From CAWCPR01 sp963797475 (lineage in GTDB: Bacteria > Chloroflexota > Anaerolineae > Anaerolineales > UBA4823): 58,578 nt of DNA. The position numbers were made by a program, and so were the translations under genes. The stretch lies in the NCBI GenBank assembly GCA_963797475.1, contig CAWCPR010000002.1:1-58578 (forward strand), read 5' to 3'. Positions 1 to 10,731 of the stretch are shown in pieces; position 1 is the first letter of the stretch; each line of letters opens with the position of its first letter. The notes beneath the pieces were generated by a model. The model searched no databases. It worked only from the letters and a program-made list of their open reading frames with translations, and was not told where the DNA came from.

Positions 1-620
1 TTTGGTTTGAATGAAACTATACCCATATATGGCGGTTCTGCACATCTAACCGCCATATATGGCGGTAATACCAGTGTATTCTTAGAACGTACGTGCTGGA
101 ATTTCTCCTTTTATCTCGAAAATTGTCCATAGTAATTATCCCATTAGCACATTTTTCGGCACACGATCAATTAAGCACACGGTTTTGGATCAGTCTGGGA
201 TAATTGAGATTTACGATATATAGCTCACGAAATTCGCTCAAGACACGGTCATGATATCCACCATATTATAACATTCTCAGCCACGCATTCCTTTTGCCAA
301 TTTGACCAGGGCTTGATAAAAAGCCTTATCTAAGTAACCCTTGAATGCGTCTTATTTTCTTCAAGAATATAAACGTCTTGCAGACATGGTGGGTTACGAA
401 CTCATTGTTTAAGGCTTCGAGGATTACCTTGCCCTGTTATGGTGTGGTGCTCTCGGGTTGCCTGATCCCTTCAAGTGCCTCGGCGACTGCGTAAGCGGAG
501 GCAGCCCTTTTGTTTTGGAGAATATGTAGTAGATCGTTAACCATTCACCCTAGTGCTGGCTTAAACATAAATTGACACCGCATGCAAAATGCCATGTATA
601 AACCCATTCTCGACACACGC
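1..620. other. Non-coding stretch at window start
   Basis: No convincing gene is visible. The stretch holds the palindromic ATATATGGCGG cluster at 23-66 (listed separately) and lies downstream of the minus-strand subtilase gene. The short plus-strand open frame that starts near 582 runs antisense to the PKD repeats and is not credible as a gene. Confidence 0.6.
23..66. repeat. Inverted and direct repeat cluster, operator-like
   Basis: A 15-bp arm at 23-37 (CCATATATGGCGGTT) is perfectly inverted at 48-62, with a 10-base loop between. The right part, 49-66, is by itself a perfect 18-bp palindrome (ACCGCCATATATGGCGGT). So one and a half copies of the same dyad sit side by side. There is no T-tract, so a dimer-binding operator is more likely than a terminator. 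The regulated gene, if any, probably lies left of the window. Confidence 0.5.
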
Positions 621-3600
621 TTAATGCATAGTGACAGGCAGGAAGAGTTTGAATTTCTCTTCAGAAACAATAACTTGAATCAAGTTAGGCCGCGAGATCG
701 AGTCGGATCCACCCGGGCCGGAGACGGTCAGGCTGACGGTGTATGTTCCAACAGTCGCATAGGTGTGGCTGGGATTCTGAACCGTGTCGGTCGCGCTGTC
801 GCCGAAATCCCACAACCAGGCATTGATATCTCCCACCGATCCGTCGCTGAACTGGACATTCAACGGGGCTATCCCGCTGGTTGGTTGAGCGGAGAAGTTG
901 GCAATCATTAGGGCATGGCTTACGATGATGTAGTCCGTCTTGGTCTTCGTATCGCTGCCGCCTGGACCGGATACTTCGAGCGTTACGGTGTAGACACCCA
1001 CAGAAGTGTAGTTGTGTGTGGGGTTCTGGACCGTGCTGATCCCCCCATCCCCAAAGCCCCACGAACCAGGTGGTAATGTCTCCCGCCGATCCGTCGCTAA
1101 ACTGGACGTTCAACGGGGCTGTCCCGCTGGTCGGTAGGGCCGAGAAGTTGGCAATCAGCGGGTCATAACTCACAATGATATAGTCCGTCTTGGTCTCTGT
1201 ATCGCTGCCGCCTGGACCGGAGACCTCAAGCGTCACGGTGTAGACGCCAACAGAAGTGTAGCTGTGGCTGGGGTTCTGAACCGTGCTGGTCGCGCTGTCT
1301 CCAAAATCCCACGCCCAGGCGGTGATATCTCCAGTTGATCCATCGGTGAAAACCACATTCAAAGGCGGCTGGCCGGACTGGGGACTGGCGGTGAAGCCGG
1401 CCACCGGCGCGGGCACATTGACCGAGATGTAGCCTGACTTCACTTCACTATCGGTCCCGCCCGGACCGGAGACGGTCAGGCTGACGGTGTATGTTCCCGC
1501 AGTCGCATAGCTGTGGCTGGGATTCTGAACTGTGCTGGTCGCGCCGTCACCAAAATTCCACAGCCAGGTGGTAACATCTCCCGCCGATCCATCGCTGAAC
1601 TGGACGTTCAACGGGGCTGTCCCGCTGGTTGGTTGGGCGGAGAAGTTGGCAATCACTAGGGCATGGCTTACGATGATGTAGTCCGTCTTAGTCTTCGTAT
1701 CGCTGCCGCCTGGACCAGAGACTTCAAGCGTCACAGTATAGACACCCACGGAAGTGTAGCTGTGGCTGGGATTCCGAACCGTGCTCGTCCCACCATCTCC
1801 AAAGTCCCACGCCCAGGCGGCGATATCGCCGGTCGATCCATCGGTGAAAACCACATTCAAAGGCGGCTGGCCGGATTGGGGACTGGCGGTGAAGCCGGCA
1901 ACCGGCGCGGGAACACTGACCGAGATGTAGCCTGACTTCACTTCACTATCGGTTCCGCCCGGCCCGGAGATAGTCAGGCTAACGGTATACACGCCTGGAG
2001 AAACGTAGGTATGGGCTGGATTTTTCTGGTTACTGGTAGCTCCATCGCCAAAGTCCCAACTGCTGGACGCAAAATCGCCGGATGATTGATTACTGAACGC
2101 AACCTGGAGCGGTATCACACCTGAAGTTGGCACGGCGGAGAATCCGGCCGAAATCGGTTCATAAACCGTGATAAGAGACGGTTTTGTCTCGACATCCATT
2201 CCCCCTGGACCTGTTGCGATCAAGGTGACGGTGTACACGGCTTTACCTGTAAAGGTGTGGGCCGGACTGATTTGGCCGCTCGTGCTTCCGTCGCCAAAAC
2301 CCCACAAGGTGGAAGTGAAAACGCCGGTGGTGGTGTTCGTGAAGGTGACCACGAGCGGGGCAACCCCGGAAGTTGGAGAGGCGCTAAAGCCCGCGGACGG
2401 TGGGCCGGGGAGCGGGTTGACCGTGATGTAACCCGGTTCGATACGCATATCATTTCCACCCGGTCCGCTGACGCCCAGGGTGACAGTGTAGGTCCCAGTT
2501 GAAACATAGGTGTGCGACGGGTTTTGCAGGCTGCTGGTCGCGCCGTCGCCGAAATCCCAGGCCAAGGATGTGACCGCGCCGGTGGACGCATCGGTGAACT
2601 GCACGTTGAGTGGCGCGTACCCGCTGGGATGGTTTGCGCTGAGTCCAGCCGAGGGGCAGGAGCCCGAGCCGGCCATCACCCCTGAGCTGACGCCGGCTTC
2701 GCTCCAGATGCCGCCTTCGTTGCGAGCCTTGACCGAGATGTAGTAGGTCTGCCCGGCAGTCAAACTCAGATCGGTGCGGGTAAAAGAGGTGTCCTGTGTA
2801 TCGGTCCAACCGACCACGTCGATTCCGCCAGGCGCTGTTCCGATAGCGTATTGGAAGCGGGTGATGGCGCTTTCTGGGTCGTATGCCGACCAGCGGGCGG
2901 AGAGTGTATCCGAGCTGGCCGCTCCGCAGGCCAGAACGGTTGGAGCCGGCGGCGGGGTCGTGTCTCCGATCGCGCCGGCGTAATCAACGGTGAAAGTAAA
3001 GGTGGAATTGGGGGCAATCTCGATCCCATCCAGGCCGGCTGCCCCCTCGATGGCGAGGATATAATCGCCGCGGGGTATACGCGAAGTAATATCTTGATAC
3101 GCGCCATAGTGGGTATTGGACAGCCATCCTGTTCCATAAAAACTATTCTCTCTAAAGGGTACGCGCCATTCTTCCACCGTGGCTAGATCGTTATAACCCA
3201 ACCCGCCGATGGCATAGATCGCGCCGTTGCTCGCCGCGGCCACGCCAAGCTCAGTTCGGCCAGTGGGCATACTGGCTTGCGCCGTCCAGGTATCCGTGGC
3301 CGGGTCGTATTCCTCCACTGTGGCTAGATCACCGTAATTGTTCGATCCGCCAATAGCGTAGATTTTAAAATTGCTTGCCGCAGCCACGCCGAGGTTAGAC
3401 CGGGCATTGGGCATACTGGCCCGCGCCGTCCAGGTGTCGGTAGCCGGATTGTATTCCTCCACAGTGGCTAGAGCGTAGCCATTAACATTAACCCCACCGA
3501 TTGCGTAAATCTTGCCATTGTTGGCCGCGGCCACACCCAGGCCCCACCGGGCAGTGGGCATATTGGCCCGCGCTGTCCAGGTATCCGTGGCCGGGTCGTA

Positions 3601-6600
3601 TTCCTCCACCGTGGCAAGACCGTCGATATCTCCCCACCCGCCAATGGCGTAGATCTTGCCGTTGCTGGCCGCGGCTACACCCAGAAAACCCCGGGCAGTG
3701 GGCATACTGGCCCGCGCGGTCCAGATATCTGTGGCCGGGTCGTATTCCTCCACCGTGGCAAGAAAAAAGTCGCCATTGCAGCACCCCCCGATGGCGTAGA
3801 TTTTGCCGTTGCTGGCCGCGGCCACGCCCAGGTCCCACCGGCCAGTAAGCATACTGGCCCGCGCCGTCCAGGCGTCTGTAGCCGGGTCGTATTCCTCCAC
3901 AGTGGTTGGACCTCCTATCCCGCCGATGGCGTAGATCTTGCCGTTGCTGGCAGCAGCCACGCCCAGGTCACGACGGGCGGTGGGCATGCTGGCGCGGGTT
4001 GTCCAGTCATAATCGGCAGCCAACTGAAGATCGACGATCTCCGTGTCAACCATCGGACGGCTGAACTCCAGGTCGAAGGCGGCTGTCTCGATCCCGACCG
4101 GGCTGGGGGGATCGAGGGTTACGAAGCGCACGTAAGCCGGTGCGCTCTGCACCGGTCCGCTGGCATTGAGAGCGTAGAGCACCTGGCCCATGTTGTAATC
4201 GTCGCCAAAATCCCAGATGCGCTGGGCGATGGCTGCATTGTTCGTGGTTCCCCACCAGTTGTCGTTGGCCGGGACCATCATCAGGGTGGTCTTGGGGATC
4301 CGATCTTCGACATCGTAAGCGCCGGTGTTGAACTCCAGGTTGTTGCCCGATATGTCTATCGAAAAGCCCGAAACCAACTTGATCGCGCTGCCGGCGCTGC
4401 CATGCAGCGTGTTGCTGATGACCTGCACATCCCCATGGACTTCGATGCCCACCCCGCCGCTGTTGGCGATCAGGTTGCCCTGAACCAGGCCCCCACCGGT
4501 GTAGATGCCGCCAGCATTGCCCACCAACCGGTTTTGAAGCACAGTGACCGAACCGGTGGTGGAGATGCCCCAACCGGTAGACCCTTCAATATCGTTGCGC
4601 CGGATCGTGCTGCCATTACCGGCGTTGATCCCGCCGCCTGTGATCGTGTTAGTCAGCACCTGAGTCGTGTTACTTGCAGAAATGCTACCGTTCTTTACGG
4701 TATTCTCACTGACGAGGGCTGAAGAACCCACAACTATCCCGCCCCCACTGACCGTGTTTTCCGTGACCGTGCTGTCTCCCGGCGCATTAATTGCTCCCGC
4801 AGCGGTGTTATTTTGTACCGTGGAGCCACTCCCAACACTGATCCCTGCATTAACGACGTTGTTCAACGCCTGGGTCTGACTGCTGATGCTCAACCCACCA
4901 TTGGTAATCGTATTTCCCCAGGCGTATCCACCGCCTTCGATTGTCAGCCCGCCTGCCAGGCTGCTCTCAAGCACCCACACCGGTGTGCCGCCCGGCGTGC
5001 AGTTCACCCCGCCGCCATCTACTGCGACATTCGAGAGGTAAGGCGTGGCATTCGTGCAGCCGATCCCTTGCGCGGCGCTTTTCACTTCCACCCAGCGCAG
5101 GATGCTGCCGCTCAAGTACGTCCCGCTGATCGTGGCTGTGGCATCCACACCCGGATCATCGAAGAAGATCCTCCCCCAGTTGGCCCCTGTGTGCGACAGG
5201 AAGCGGATGGGTTGAGCGGACGTCCCACCGGCGATGAGCATGCCGCCCACGTTCAGGTTGTAATTCCCGTTGAAACGCACCTCGGCGCCGGACTGGATGG
5301 TCAGGGTGATCCCGGGTGGGATGCCAAGGTTTGCATTGACGATATAGGTCTTGTCGCTGGTCCAGACCGTGTCTTCAGTGATCGTGCCCCCCACCGGTTC
5401 GTTGGCGCTGCGGGTCGTGATCGTGAGTGGAATGGTGACTGCATACTCGCCTCCGTTGGCCGAGATGGACAGGCTGAATGGGATCGGGTGGTTGTAGCCG
5501 GCAGCCAGATCGACGGTGAAGGTAAAGGCTGGCGCATTCGAACCGGTCGCCCCAGAAGCAATCCCGCCGAAGAAAGACGTCCCCACCCCAATCGTGACGT
5601 AGGGGTCCGAAGTGGAAAGCGCGCCGGTGACGCCGGTCGCCGCCAGCCAGTCGTTATACAGGCTGACGTTCAGGGAAGCCGCTTCACCCGGCGTGGGCCG
5701 GCCTTGTGGGTCGCCGTCGACTGCCGTGGATTGCAGCGACAGGATCGGGTGAGGAGGCTGGGTTACGGCTGTGGCGGCGTTGATCCGCCCACTGCCGAGC
5801 TGACTGGCGTAGGCCGGGTTCAAGGCGTCGATCGGGTCGGTGGTGTGATCGATCTGCGCCTGCACGAGCGCCGCAGGCCAATCGGTGTGCTGGGAGCGGA
5901 TCAGCCCCGCAAGACCGGAGACGAAGGGAGCTGCAAAGGATGAGCCGTTGGCCGGACCCCAGTCGCCGCCCAGGAAGGTGGTGGTGATATTGGTGCCCGG
6001 AGCAGCCAGGTCGACCCAGGAACCGTAGTTGGAATATCCTGCTTTCAAATCACCCTCATCCGTCCCGGCCACTGCCAGCACTTCTTCATAGGCGGCCGGG
6101 TAGAAGGGGGCGCTCACGTTGTCGTTGCCCGCCCCGCCCACCACGATCGCGCCATACTCATTCACCGCCGTGCGGATGGCCGAGAGCAGGGCGGAGGAGT
6201 TGCCGTAGCCGCCCAGGGAGATGTTGATCACCTTGGCCCCTTTTTTGGCGGCGTACAGAACCCCATCGGCGACGTCCGAGTAGTTGGCCACCCCGCTGAC
6301 CTGCATGACCTTGACCGGCATGATGCGGCAGTTCCAGCACATCCCGGCGATGCCGGCGCTGTTGTCGGCGGCCGCGGCGGCGATGCCGGCCACCTGGGTG
6401 CCGTGGCCGTTGTCATCGGCCGGGTTGTTGTCGTCGTTGACGAAATCCCACCCCTTGACGTCATCGACAAACCCGTTGTTGTCATCGTCCAACCCGTTGC
6501 CGGCCACCTCGCCCGGGTTGGTCCACAACTGACCGGCAAAGTCGACGTGGGCGAAATCGACGCCGCTGTCCAATATGGCGATGACGACCGTCTGTGTGCC

Positions 6601-7209
6601 GGTGACCACATCCCAGGCGTCCGGGGCGGAGACCTGGGTCAGCCCCCACTGCTGGGGGAACAGCGGGTCATCGGGCGTTGTGAACAGGGGCGCGGAGGCG
6701 GCTTTGGCCAGGTAATCCGGCTCGGCCCATTCGACGTTTGGATCGGCCTGCAAGGCTCGCACGGTCGCCAGGACGTCCGCTTTCTTCCCTAAACGCAGGA
6801 GATGGATATTAGCCAGTTCTGGCTGGCTGTCAGCTATCGATGGAAACAGCTTCTCGGCAGAAAGCACATGCTGCTGAGAGAGAACTCGATCCAGTCCAGG
6901 CGCGCCGGTTTGCGGCATAGATCCAGCAGCCTGCTTGACTTGAACGGCAGTTCGGAACTTGACGAGGACGTGATCCGGAGTGAAGGCTGGCGCATCCGGT
7001 GAGGGCGCAATGCCGGTTGCGTTTATCCCTGGTGAGGCAAATGCTGGCCTCGGTATCCAACCGGATGGGGGAACAGGCAAACCCTCGGGGTCTGCAGCCG
7101 CAAAGGCGCGGGCGCTGTTCTGCAGCAGCGCCAGTCCCAGGGCGAGAAACAACCCGGCCAGGAAAATGGGGAGCAATAAACGAATGGGATGGAAGCGAGA
7201 CGATGGCAT
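621..7209 (-). CDS. Giant secreted subtilisin-like protease with beta-helix, Kelch and PKD repeats (frameshifted)
   Basis: Secreted serine protease of the subtilase (S8) family. The start at 7209 was chosen because an AGGAG box lies just upstream and the product then opens with a basic region and a hydrophobic signal peptide. A propeptide-like segment (HVLVKFR) follows. The catalytic triad is visible: Asp214 in ILDSGVD, His269 in GHGTQVAG, Ser424 in GSSFAAP. Then come a right-handed beta-helix-like region (about residues 635-980), six Kelch-type repeats (about 1065-1345, each with KIYAIGG) and eight PKD domains (from about 1515, each with WDFGDG-like cores). A one-base shift near 1065, inside PKD domain 7, moves the frame; the last PKD and the C-terminal tail LFLPV are read in another frame down to 621. 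Likely a cell-surface or extracellular hydrolase; substrate unknown. Confidence 0.85.
1080..2660 (-). repeat. PKD-domain-encoding DNA repeats
   Basis: Segments of about 250 bp each encode PKD domains. Two of them alternate and are nearly identical in DNA: the block around 1337 recurs at 1835, 498 bp (166 codons) away, with long stretches unchanged. This points to recent in-frame duplication and makes the region prone to slippage and mis-assembly. The frameshift near 1065 lies at the edge of this array. Confidence 0.7.
3170..4010 (-). repeat. Kelch-repeat-encoding tandem DNA repeats
   Basis: Six units of about 140-150 bp each encode a Kelch blade with the phrases ARASMPTAR, GVAAASNGKIYAIGG and EEYDPATDTW. 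They are inside the subtilase gene and should form one beta-propeller. DNA identity between units is high, indicating recent expansion. Confidence 0.75.
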
Positions 7210-7758
7210 TTTACGCTCCTGCGATTTAATTTTCTGTTTGTGGTAAACACACTTCAGGATAACCCCCTTGAGGGTTGAGCCGTTTCTCGACAGTACGATG
7301 AAAAGATTGTTTAGTAGAACCACATGGCCATGAAATAATTACTTCTTGGAGGATACACAATCAGAGACAAGATATCAAGTGACGAACGTCACCCCAAACA
7401 AAACTGTAAACTCGCCGCTAATTTGGATGCCACGATTAAAGCAAACCAGGTATGTTCGTCCAAAACCCGTAATTTTTGCCTCGATAGATAGGCCACTTCT
7501 GGCATGGCCTTTTACAAGAGGATCGCCAAAGGTTCTAAAGGAGATTGTGGTTCGCCTAAGATGGTCCAGGTCATACGCCAGCCGTCGAAAATGACTGGCG
7601 CATCTGAAAAATCCCTCTACAGCCAGAGCTATAGCTGAAGGACAAACCCTTTCCTGGCTATTAGGAAGCGGCTGCAGTTGGCCAGGTAAATTTGCAAACG
7701 AGTAGATGAGTGTGTCTATTAACGACGGTTATTCCGGCGGTAGCAAGGAGCACGCACC
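7210..7758. other. Intergenic region between divergent genes
   Basis: This region separates the minus-strand subtilase from the plus-strand gene at 7759 and should carry both promoters. No clear -35/-10 pair could be assigned. A 14-bp palindrome at 7379-7392 is the only sharp element seen. Confidence 0.5.
7379..7392. promoter_or_regulatory. Palindrome GTGACGAACGTCAC, possible operator
   Basis: Two perfect 6-bp half sites (GTGACG / CGTCAC) are separated by two bases, about 170 bp upstream of the subtilase start. The form resembles a dimeric regulator site. No regulator can be named, and chance cannot be excluded. Confidence 0.3.
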
Positions 7759-8046
7759 ATGAGCATCACCGAACAAATCAACCAATTCGTCCAGTCATGC
7801 GACTACGACATTCTCACGACGCTCGCCGGCTGCTATCTGACGGCAACCGGGCTTCGTTTCTCGGTGACGACTCCGCAGTGGATCCAGGATGAGTTTGGCC
7901 TTGTGTTGGATTATTGCGAGTTCACCCTGCAACAGACAGCAGGAGAACCGATCATGCCATACGAGTGGTCGAGCGCATATCATACCGTCGAGATGGTCAG
8001 CCAAGCTGCACGCGCTGAACTGCGCCGGCGGTCAGTGGGATCGTAG
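7759..8046 (+). CDS. Small hypothetical protein (95 aa)
   Basis: An AAGGAG box at 7745-7750 sits eight bases before the ATG, which supports this frame over overlapping ones. The product is soluble, without signal peptide or membrane segment, starts MSITEQINQFVQ and contains two cysteines and several aromatic residues. I do not recognise a family. It stands alone between two non-coding stretches. Confidence 0.55.
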   Translation: MSITEQINQFVQSCDYDILTTLAGCYLTATGLRFSVTTPQWIQDEFGLVLDYCEFTLQQTAGEPIMPYEWSSAYHTVEMVSQAARAELRRRSVGS

Positions 8047-8204
8047 CCATTGTTTTTCCTGAAATGAATACAGTCAGGGAAAAATGGTGGGTAACGGCTA
8101 TATCCAAATAGATGCAAATTGCTTTCTTGCTCCCTAATGCATCTTCTTAGGAGAGCGCGCCGTCAATAGAGAGCATTTTTGTTTCCGGCTACAAAAAATG
8201 GCGG

Positions 8205-8480
8205 CAGGTGGCTAAAACGTAGTAACAGCATATTCCGCTGCTCAGTACCTTAGAAAAACGATTACTCGCAGAGCAGGTACGCTGCACAATGAGATTTTCA
8301 ACTCGTGCCGGCTATATCTCTCATAGGAGCCTATTACGTGTTCACCCGCATGGCTTCTGCAATGAATGGAGATAGCCAGTCGGATCAGTTTTTCGTCTTG
8401 ACGCGAAAATCTCCTTCCAGGTGGCTATAACGGAGTAGCAGCGTATTGCGCTGCCCGGAACTTTACAAACCGAATACTGG
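8205..8480. repeat. Imperfect direct repeat pair, about 214 bp apart
   Basis: The segment at 8205-8265 recurs at 8419-8480, with roughly three quarters of positions matching by eye. Shared words include AGGTGGCTA and a central TATT(C/G)CGCTGC. The copies are diverged, so the duplication is not recent. Confidence 0.5.
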
Positions 8481-8520
8481 ATTGAAGAAAAAGATGGGGG
8501 AAATCTGTTCGTTCACGCTA

Positions 8521-8567
8521 ATCCCGTCCAATTATATTCAGCGACCGTCTTGCATATTGGACGGGAT
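8521..8567. repeat. 12-bp perfect inverted repeat
   Basis: Left arm 8521-8532 (ATCCCGTCCAAT) is perfectly complementary to 8556-8567 with a 23-base loop. The right arm overlaps the first, degenerate copy of the array that follows. No T-tract is present. Confidence 0.5.
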
Positions 8568-8881
8568 ATGGAAGTGTTCCGAATATGTACAGGACCATAG
8601 ATTCCCAGTGTAGTCTCCCTGCATCCAGCGATAATCTTGCCATGCAAACTGGACGTAGGGGTGTACCGAAATCAGGTCGACGCTTTGAACCATATGCTTT
8701 TTTCTCCCTGCATCCCATTAACCGTATCTGGTAGCAAATAAGCCAAATGCGGGGGACGTAGGGGTGTACCGAAAAATGGCGAGCACTTTACTCTACACTA
8801 CACTGAGGTTTCCCTGTGTCCTCCCGGTAGCCTGAGGCAAGATTCAATGTGCTGCCGGGCGGGACGTAGGGGTGTACCGGA
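8559..8881 (+). repeat. Array of GGACGTAGGGGTGTACCG cores about 105 bp apart
   Basis: Three near-identical 20-bp cores lie at 8651-8670, 8754-8773 and 8862-8881, spaced 103 and 108 bp. A degenerate fourth copy is at 8559-8583. A second conserved word (TCCCTGCATCC or similar) lies about 50 bp after most cores. The intervals are too long and the repeat too variable for CRISPR. Function unknown; a tandem structured RNA or regulator-binding array is possible. Confidence 0.55.
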
Positions 8882-9002
8882 GACGGCTGAAGATTCGGGA
8901 CACACCATGAGGGTTTCCGGTGGGCATTCAGTAATGTGCGCCTACCGGAAATTGCCCTCAACAGGCTATGGGTCGGCAAGAAATTAGAAGTGGTATGAGA
9001 TT

Positions 9003-10472
9003 TTACTGTCCCAGATCGATGCGGATAATTCGGTAACCGCCGAAAAGAACTTGCGGTTCGTACATGACGAGCAACCCCTTTGCTTCCTTTGGGATCTCAA
9101 ACGTCACGTGGCCTCGGACTTTTTCTCCCTGTGCCAATTCACCGGATGTCAGTGATGGGTCCACTGAGGCAAATGATGCTCCGTATTCATAACCTTGGGA
9201 GTCCCGAACCTTAAAGTAAAGTGGATTATACGGAGAGGGATCGGAGCGCCCGGTATTCGCGATTTCTACCTCAATATCCAGGTAAGTGTAGCCGGATTTG
9301 GTTGACATTCCACCCACCGACTTCACCTTCTGAGTGTTCAGGATAGTTAAGGTGACACCAGCCGATTTGGCTGGATCGCCAATTTTATTTTCCGAGAATG
9401 TCAAGGGTGCTGGGATATCGGCTGCTTTTTCCGCATTCTCATCCAGATTAACTCTGACGGGTTGGTAGCCTCCGAATAGAACTTCTGGTTCATAGGTAAC
9501 GATCAAGCCTGTCGCCTTCTCAGGCGCTTCAAAGGTTATGTGCCCACGTACCACATCGCCCTTCTCAAGCTCGCCGCTCATTAGGGATGGCTCGACGGCG
9601 CTCATCGTCGAATTGTATTCGAAAGATTGTGAGTCCTTGAGCTTGAAGTAGTATGGATTATAAGGGGTTGTTTCATCTCGGCTTGCATTCTGGATAGTGA
9701 CTTCGATATCCACCAAAATATTCCCGGCTTCCGCATTGACAAAACCTGCGGACTTCACCTTTTGAACATTCAGGATAATGAATGCAATCCCTGCGGATTC
9801 AACGCGCTCCCCGACTTTACCGGCTGGCGCGGTCGCTTGCGCCTCACCAATGTCCACCGGATTTTCGCTCATCTCCTCCAGGTTTACCTTCAAAGGGTTA
9901 TACCCGCCAAACAACACTATCGGCTCATAGCTGACGACCAGCCCTATGGCATGTTCCGGAACTTCGAACGCCACATGCCCACGCGCTCGCTCTCCTTTAC
10001 TCAGGTCGCCGCTTTGCAGAGAAGGATCCAATGAGCCGAAGCTGGTATCATATTCATAGCCATCTGCATCTTTAACCTTGAAGTAGAACGGGTTGTAAGG
10101 AGCCTTGTCGTCTCTATCCATATTTTCAAGAACTACTTCGATATCTACAAGTTCATTTCCTTCTTCTGCTGTAATGAAACCGGCAGATTTCATTTTCTGG
10201 ACATTTAGGACAGTCAAGGCAATGCCGGCGCTCTCCACACGGTCGCCGACTTTACTGATAGTTGGTTTGGGTGTAGATGTGGCAGTTGGTGGAACTTCGG
10301 TCTCTTTGGGAACGCTGGTTGGATTATTTGCTGGTTGTGTCTCGGTTTTCGCTTGTTCTCCTTGACTGCTTTCATTTGCGGGGGCTTCTGGAGTAGGCGT
10401 GGTTGACGAACATGCAAGAGAGATTACCAGAAAAATAGCAAGCAAAAACCAGATCGGATTTCGACGAAGCAT
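9003..10472 (-). CDS. Lipoprotein with three DUF4352-like repeats
   Basis: Predicted surface lipoprotein of 489 aa. The ATG at 10472 is preceded by AAGGAG. The signal peptide ends in the lipobox ISLAC, with the lipidated cysteine at residue 21. A low-complexity Thr/Pro/Glu linker follows, then three homologous domains of about 130 residues, each with a pattern close to VESAGI.LTILNVQK, PYNP.YFK and VLFGGY. This matches DUF4352-type immunoglobulin-like domains. They are likely exposed outside the membrane as a binding or spacer module; the ligand is unknown. It is an apparent single-gene unit. Confidence 0.75.
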   Translation of the reverse strand: MLRRNPIWFLLAIFLVISLACSSTTPTPEAPANESSQGEQAKTETQPANNPTSVPKETEVPPTATSTPKPTISKVGDRVESAGIALTVLNVQKMKSAGFITAEEGNELVDIEVVLENMDRDDKAPYNPFYFKVKDADGYEYDTSFGSLDPSLQSGDLSKGERARGHVAFEVPEHAIGLVVSYEPIVLFGGYNPLKVNLEEMSENPVDIGEAQATAPAGKVGERVESAGIAFIILNVQKVKSAGFVNAEAGNILVDIEVTIQNASRDETTPYNPYYFKLKDSQSFEYNSTMSAVEPSLMSGELEKGDVVRGHITFEAPEKATGLIVTYEPEVLFGGYQPVRVNLDENAEKAADIPAPLTFSENKIGDPAKSAGVTLTILNTQKVKSVGGMSTKSGYTYLDIEVEIANTGRSDPSPYNPLYFKVRDSQGYEYGASFASVDPSLTSGELAQGEKVRGHVTFEIPKEAKGLLVMYEPQVLFGGYRIIRIDLGQ

Positions 10473-10679
10473 GACATTCTCCTTGTATTTACTTTATTTA
10501 TATGGGGGCATTTGAAGCAAACGACCTCTTAAGCACCTATTGTAGCAAAAATCCGTACAAAAACAAGCAAAATTGAGAGCTATATGGTAGGGAAAAGATT
10601 ACAATTTAGCAAGGTGCTTCTTCACCAAATGGATATGATATTTTAATTGGGATTTTGATCAAAGTGCTCCAGACCAAAC

Positions 10680-10716
10680 GTGGACTTGACTGAGCCAGAC
10701 ACTCAGTCAAGTCCAC
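10680..10716. terminator. Strong stem-loop between convergent/adjacent minus genes
   Basis: Arms 10680-10694 (GTGGACTTGACTGAG) and 10702-10716 are perfectly complementary over 15 bp with a 7-base loop. It lies 16 bp beyond the SSB stop codon, the right place for that gene's terminator on the minus strand. The T-tract is poor, so folding is certain but intrinsic termination is inferred. Confidence 0.55.
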
Positions 10717-10731
10717 ATTCCTCTCAAGTGC

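Larger units (their letters stand above)
8047..9002. other. Long non-coding stretch with two repeat families
   Basis: No credible gene in 950 bp. It holds a pair of imperfect direct repeats about 214 bp apart (8205-8265 and 8419-8480), a 12-bp perfect stem-loop (8521-8567) and an array of four cores about 92-108 bp apart (8559-8881), each listed separately. The concentration of repeats suggests a structured RNA, a small mobile element or a protein-binding array. Confidence 0.5.

Noticed and set aside
477..515. Terminator-like hairpin TGCCTC...GAGGCA followed by CCCTTTTGTTTT
   Set aside because: Only six base pairs and no plus-strand gene upstream to terminate.
4813..5943. 376-codon open frame on the plus strand inside the subtilase
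   Set aside because: Runs antisense to the beta-helix and linker region, which has clear domain sequence on the minus strand; no ribosome binding site.
8559..8881. CRISPR array
   Set aside because: Cores are only about 20 bp, imperfect, and about 105 bp apart with partly conserved sequence between; there are no cas genes.
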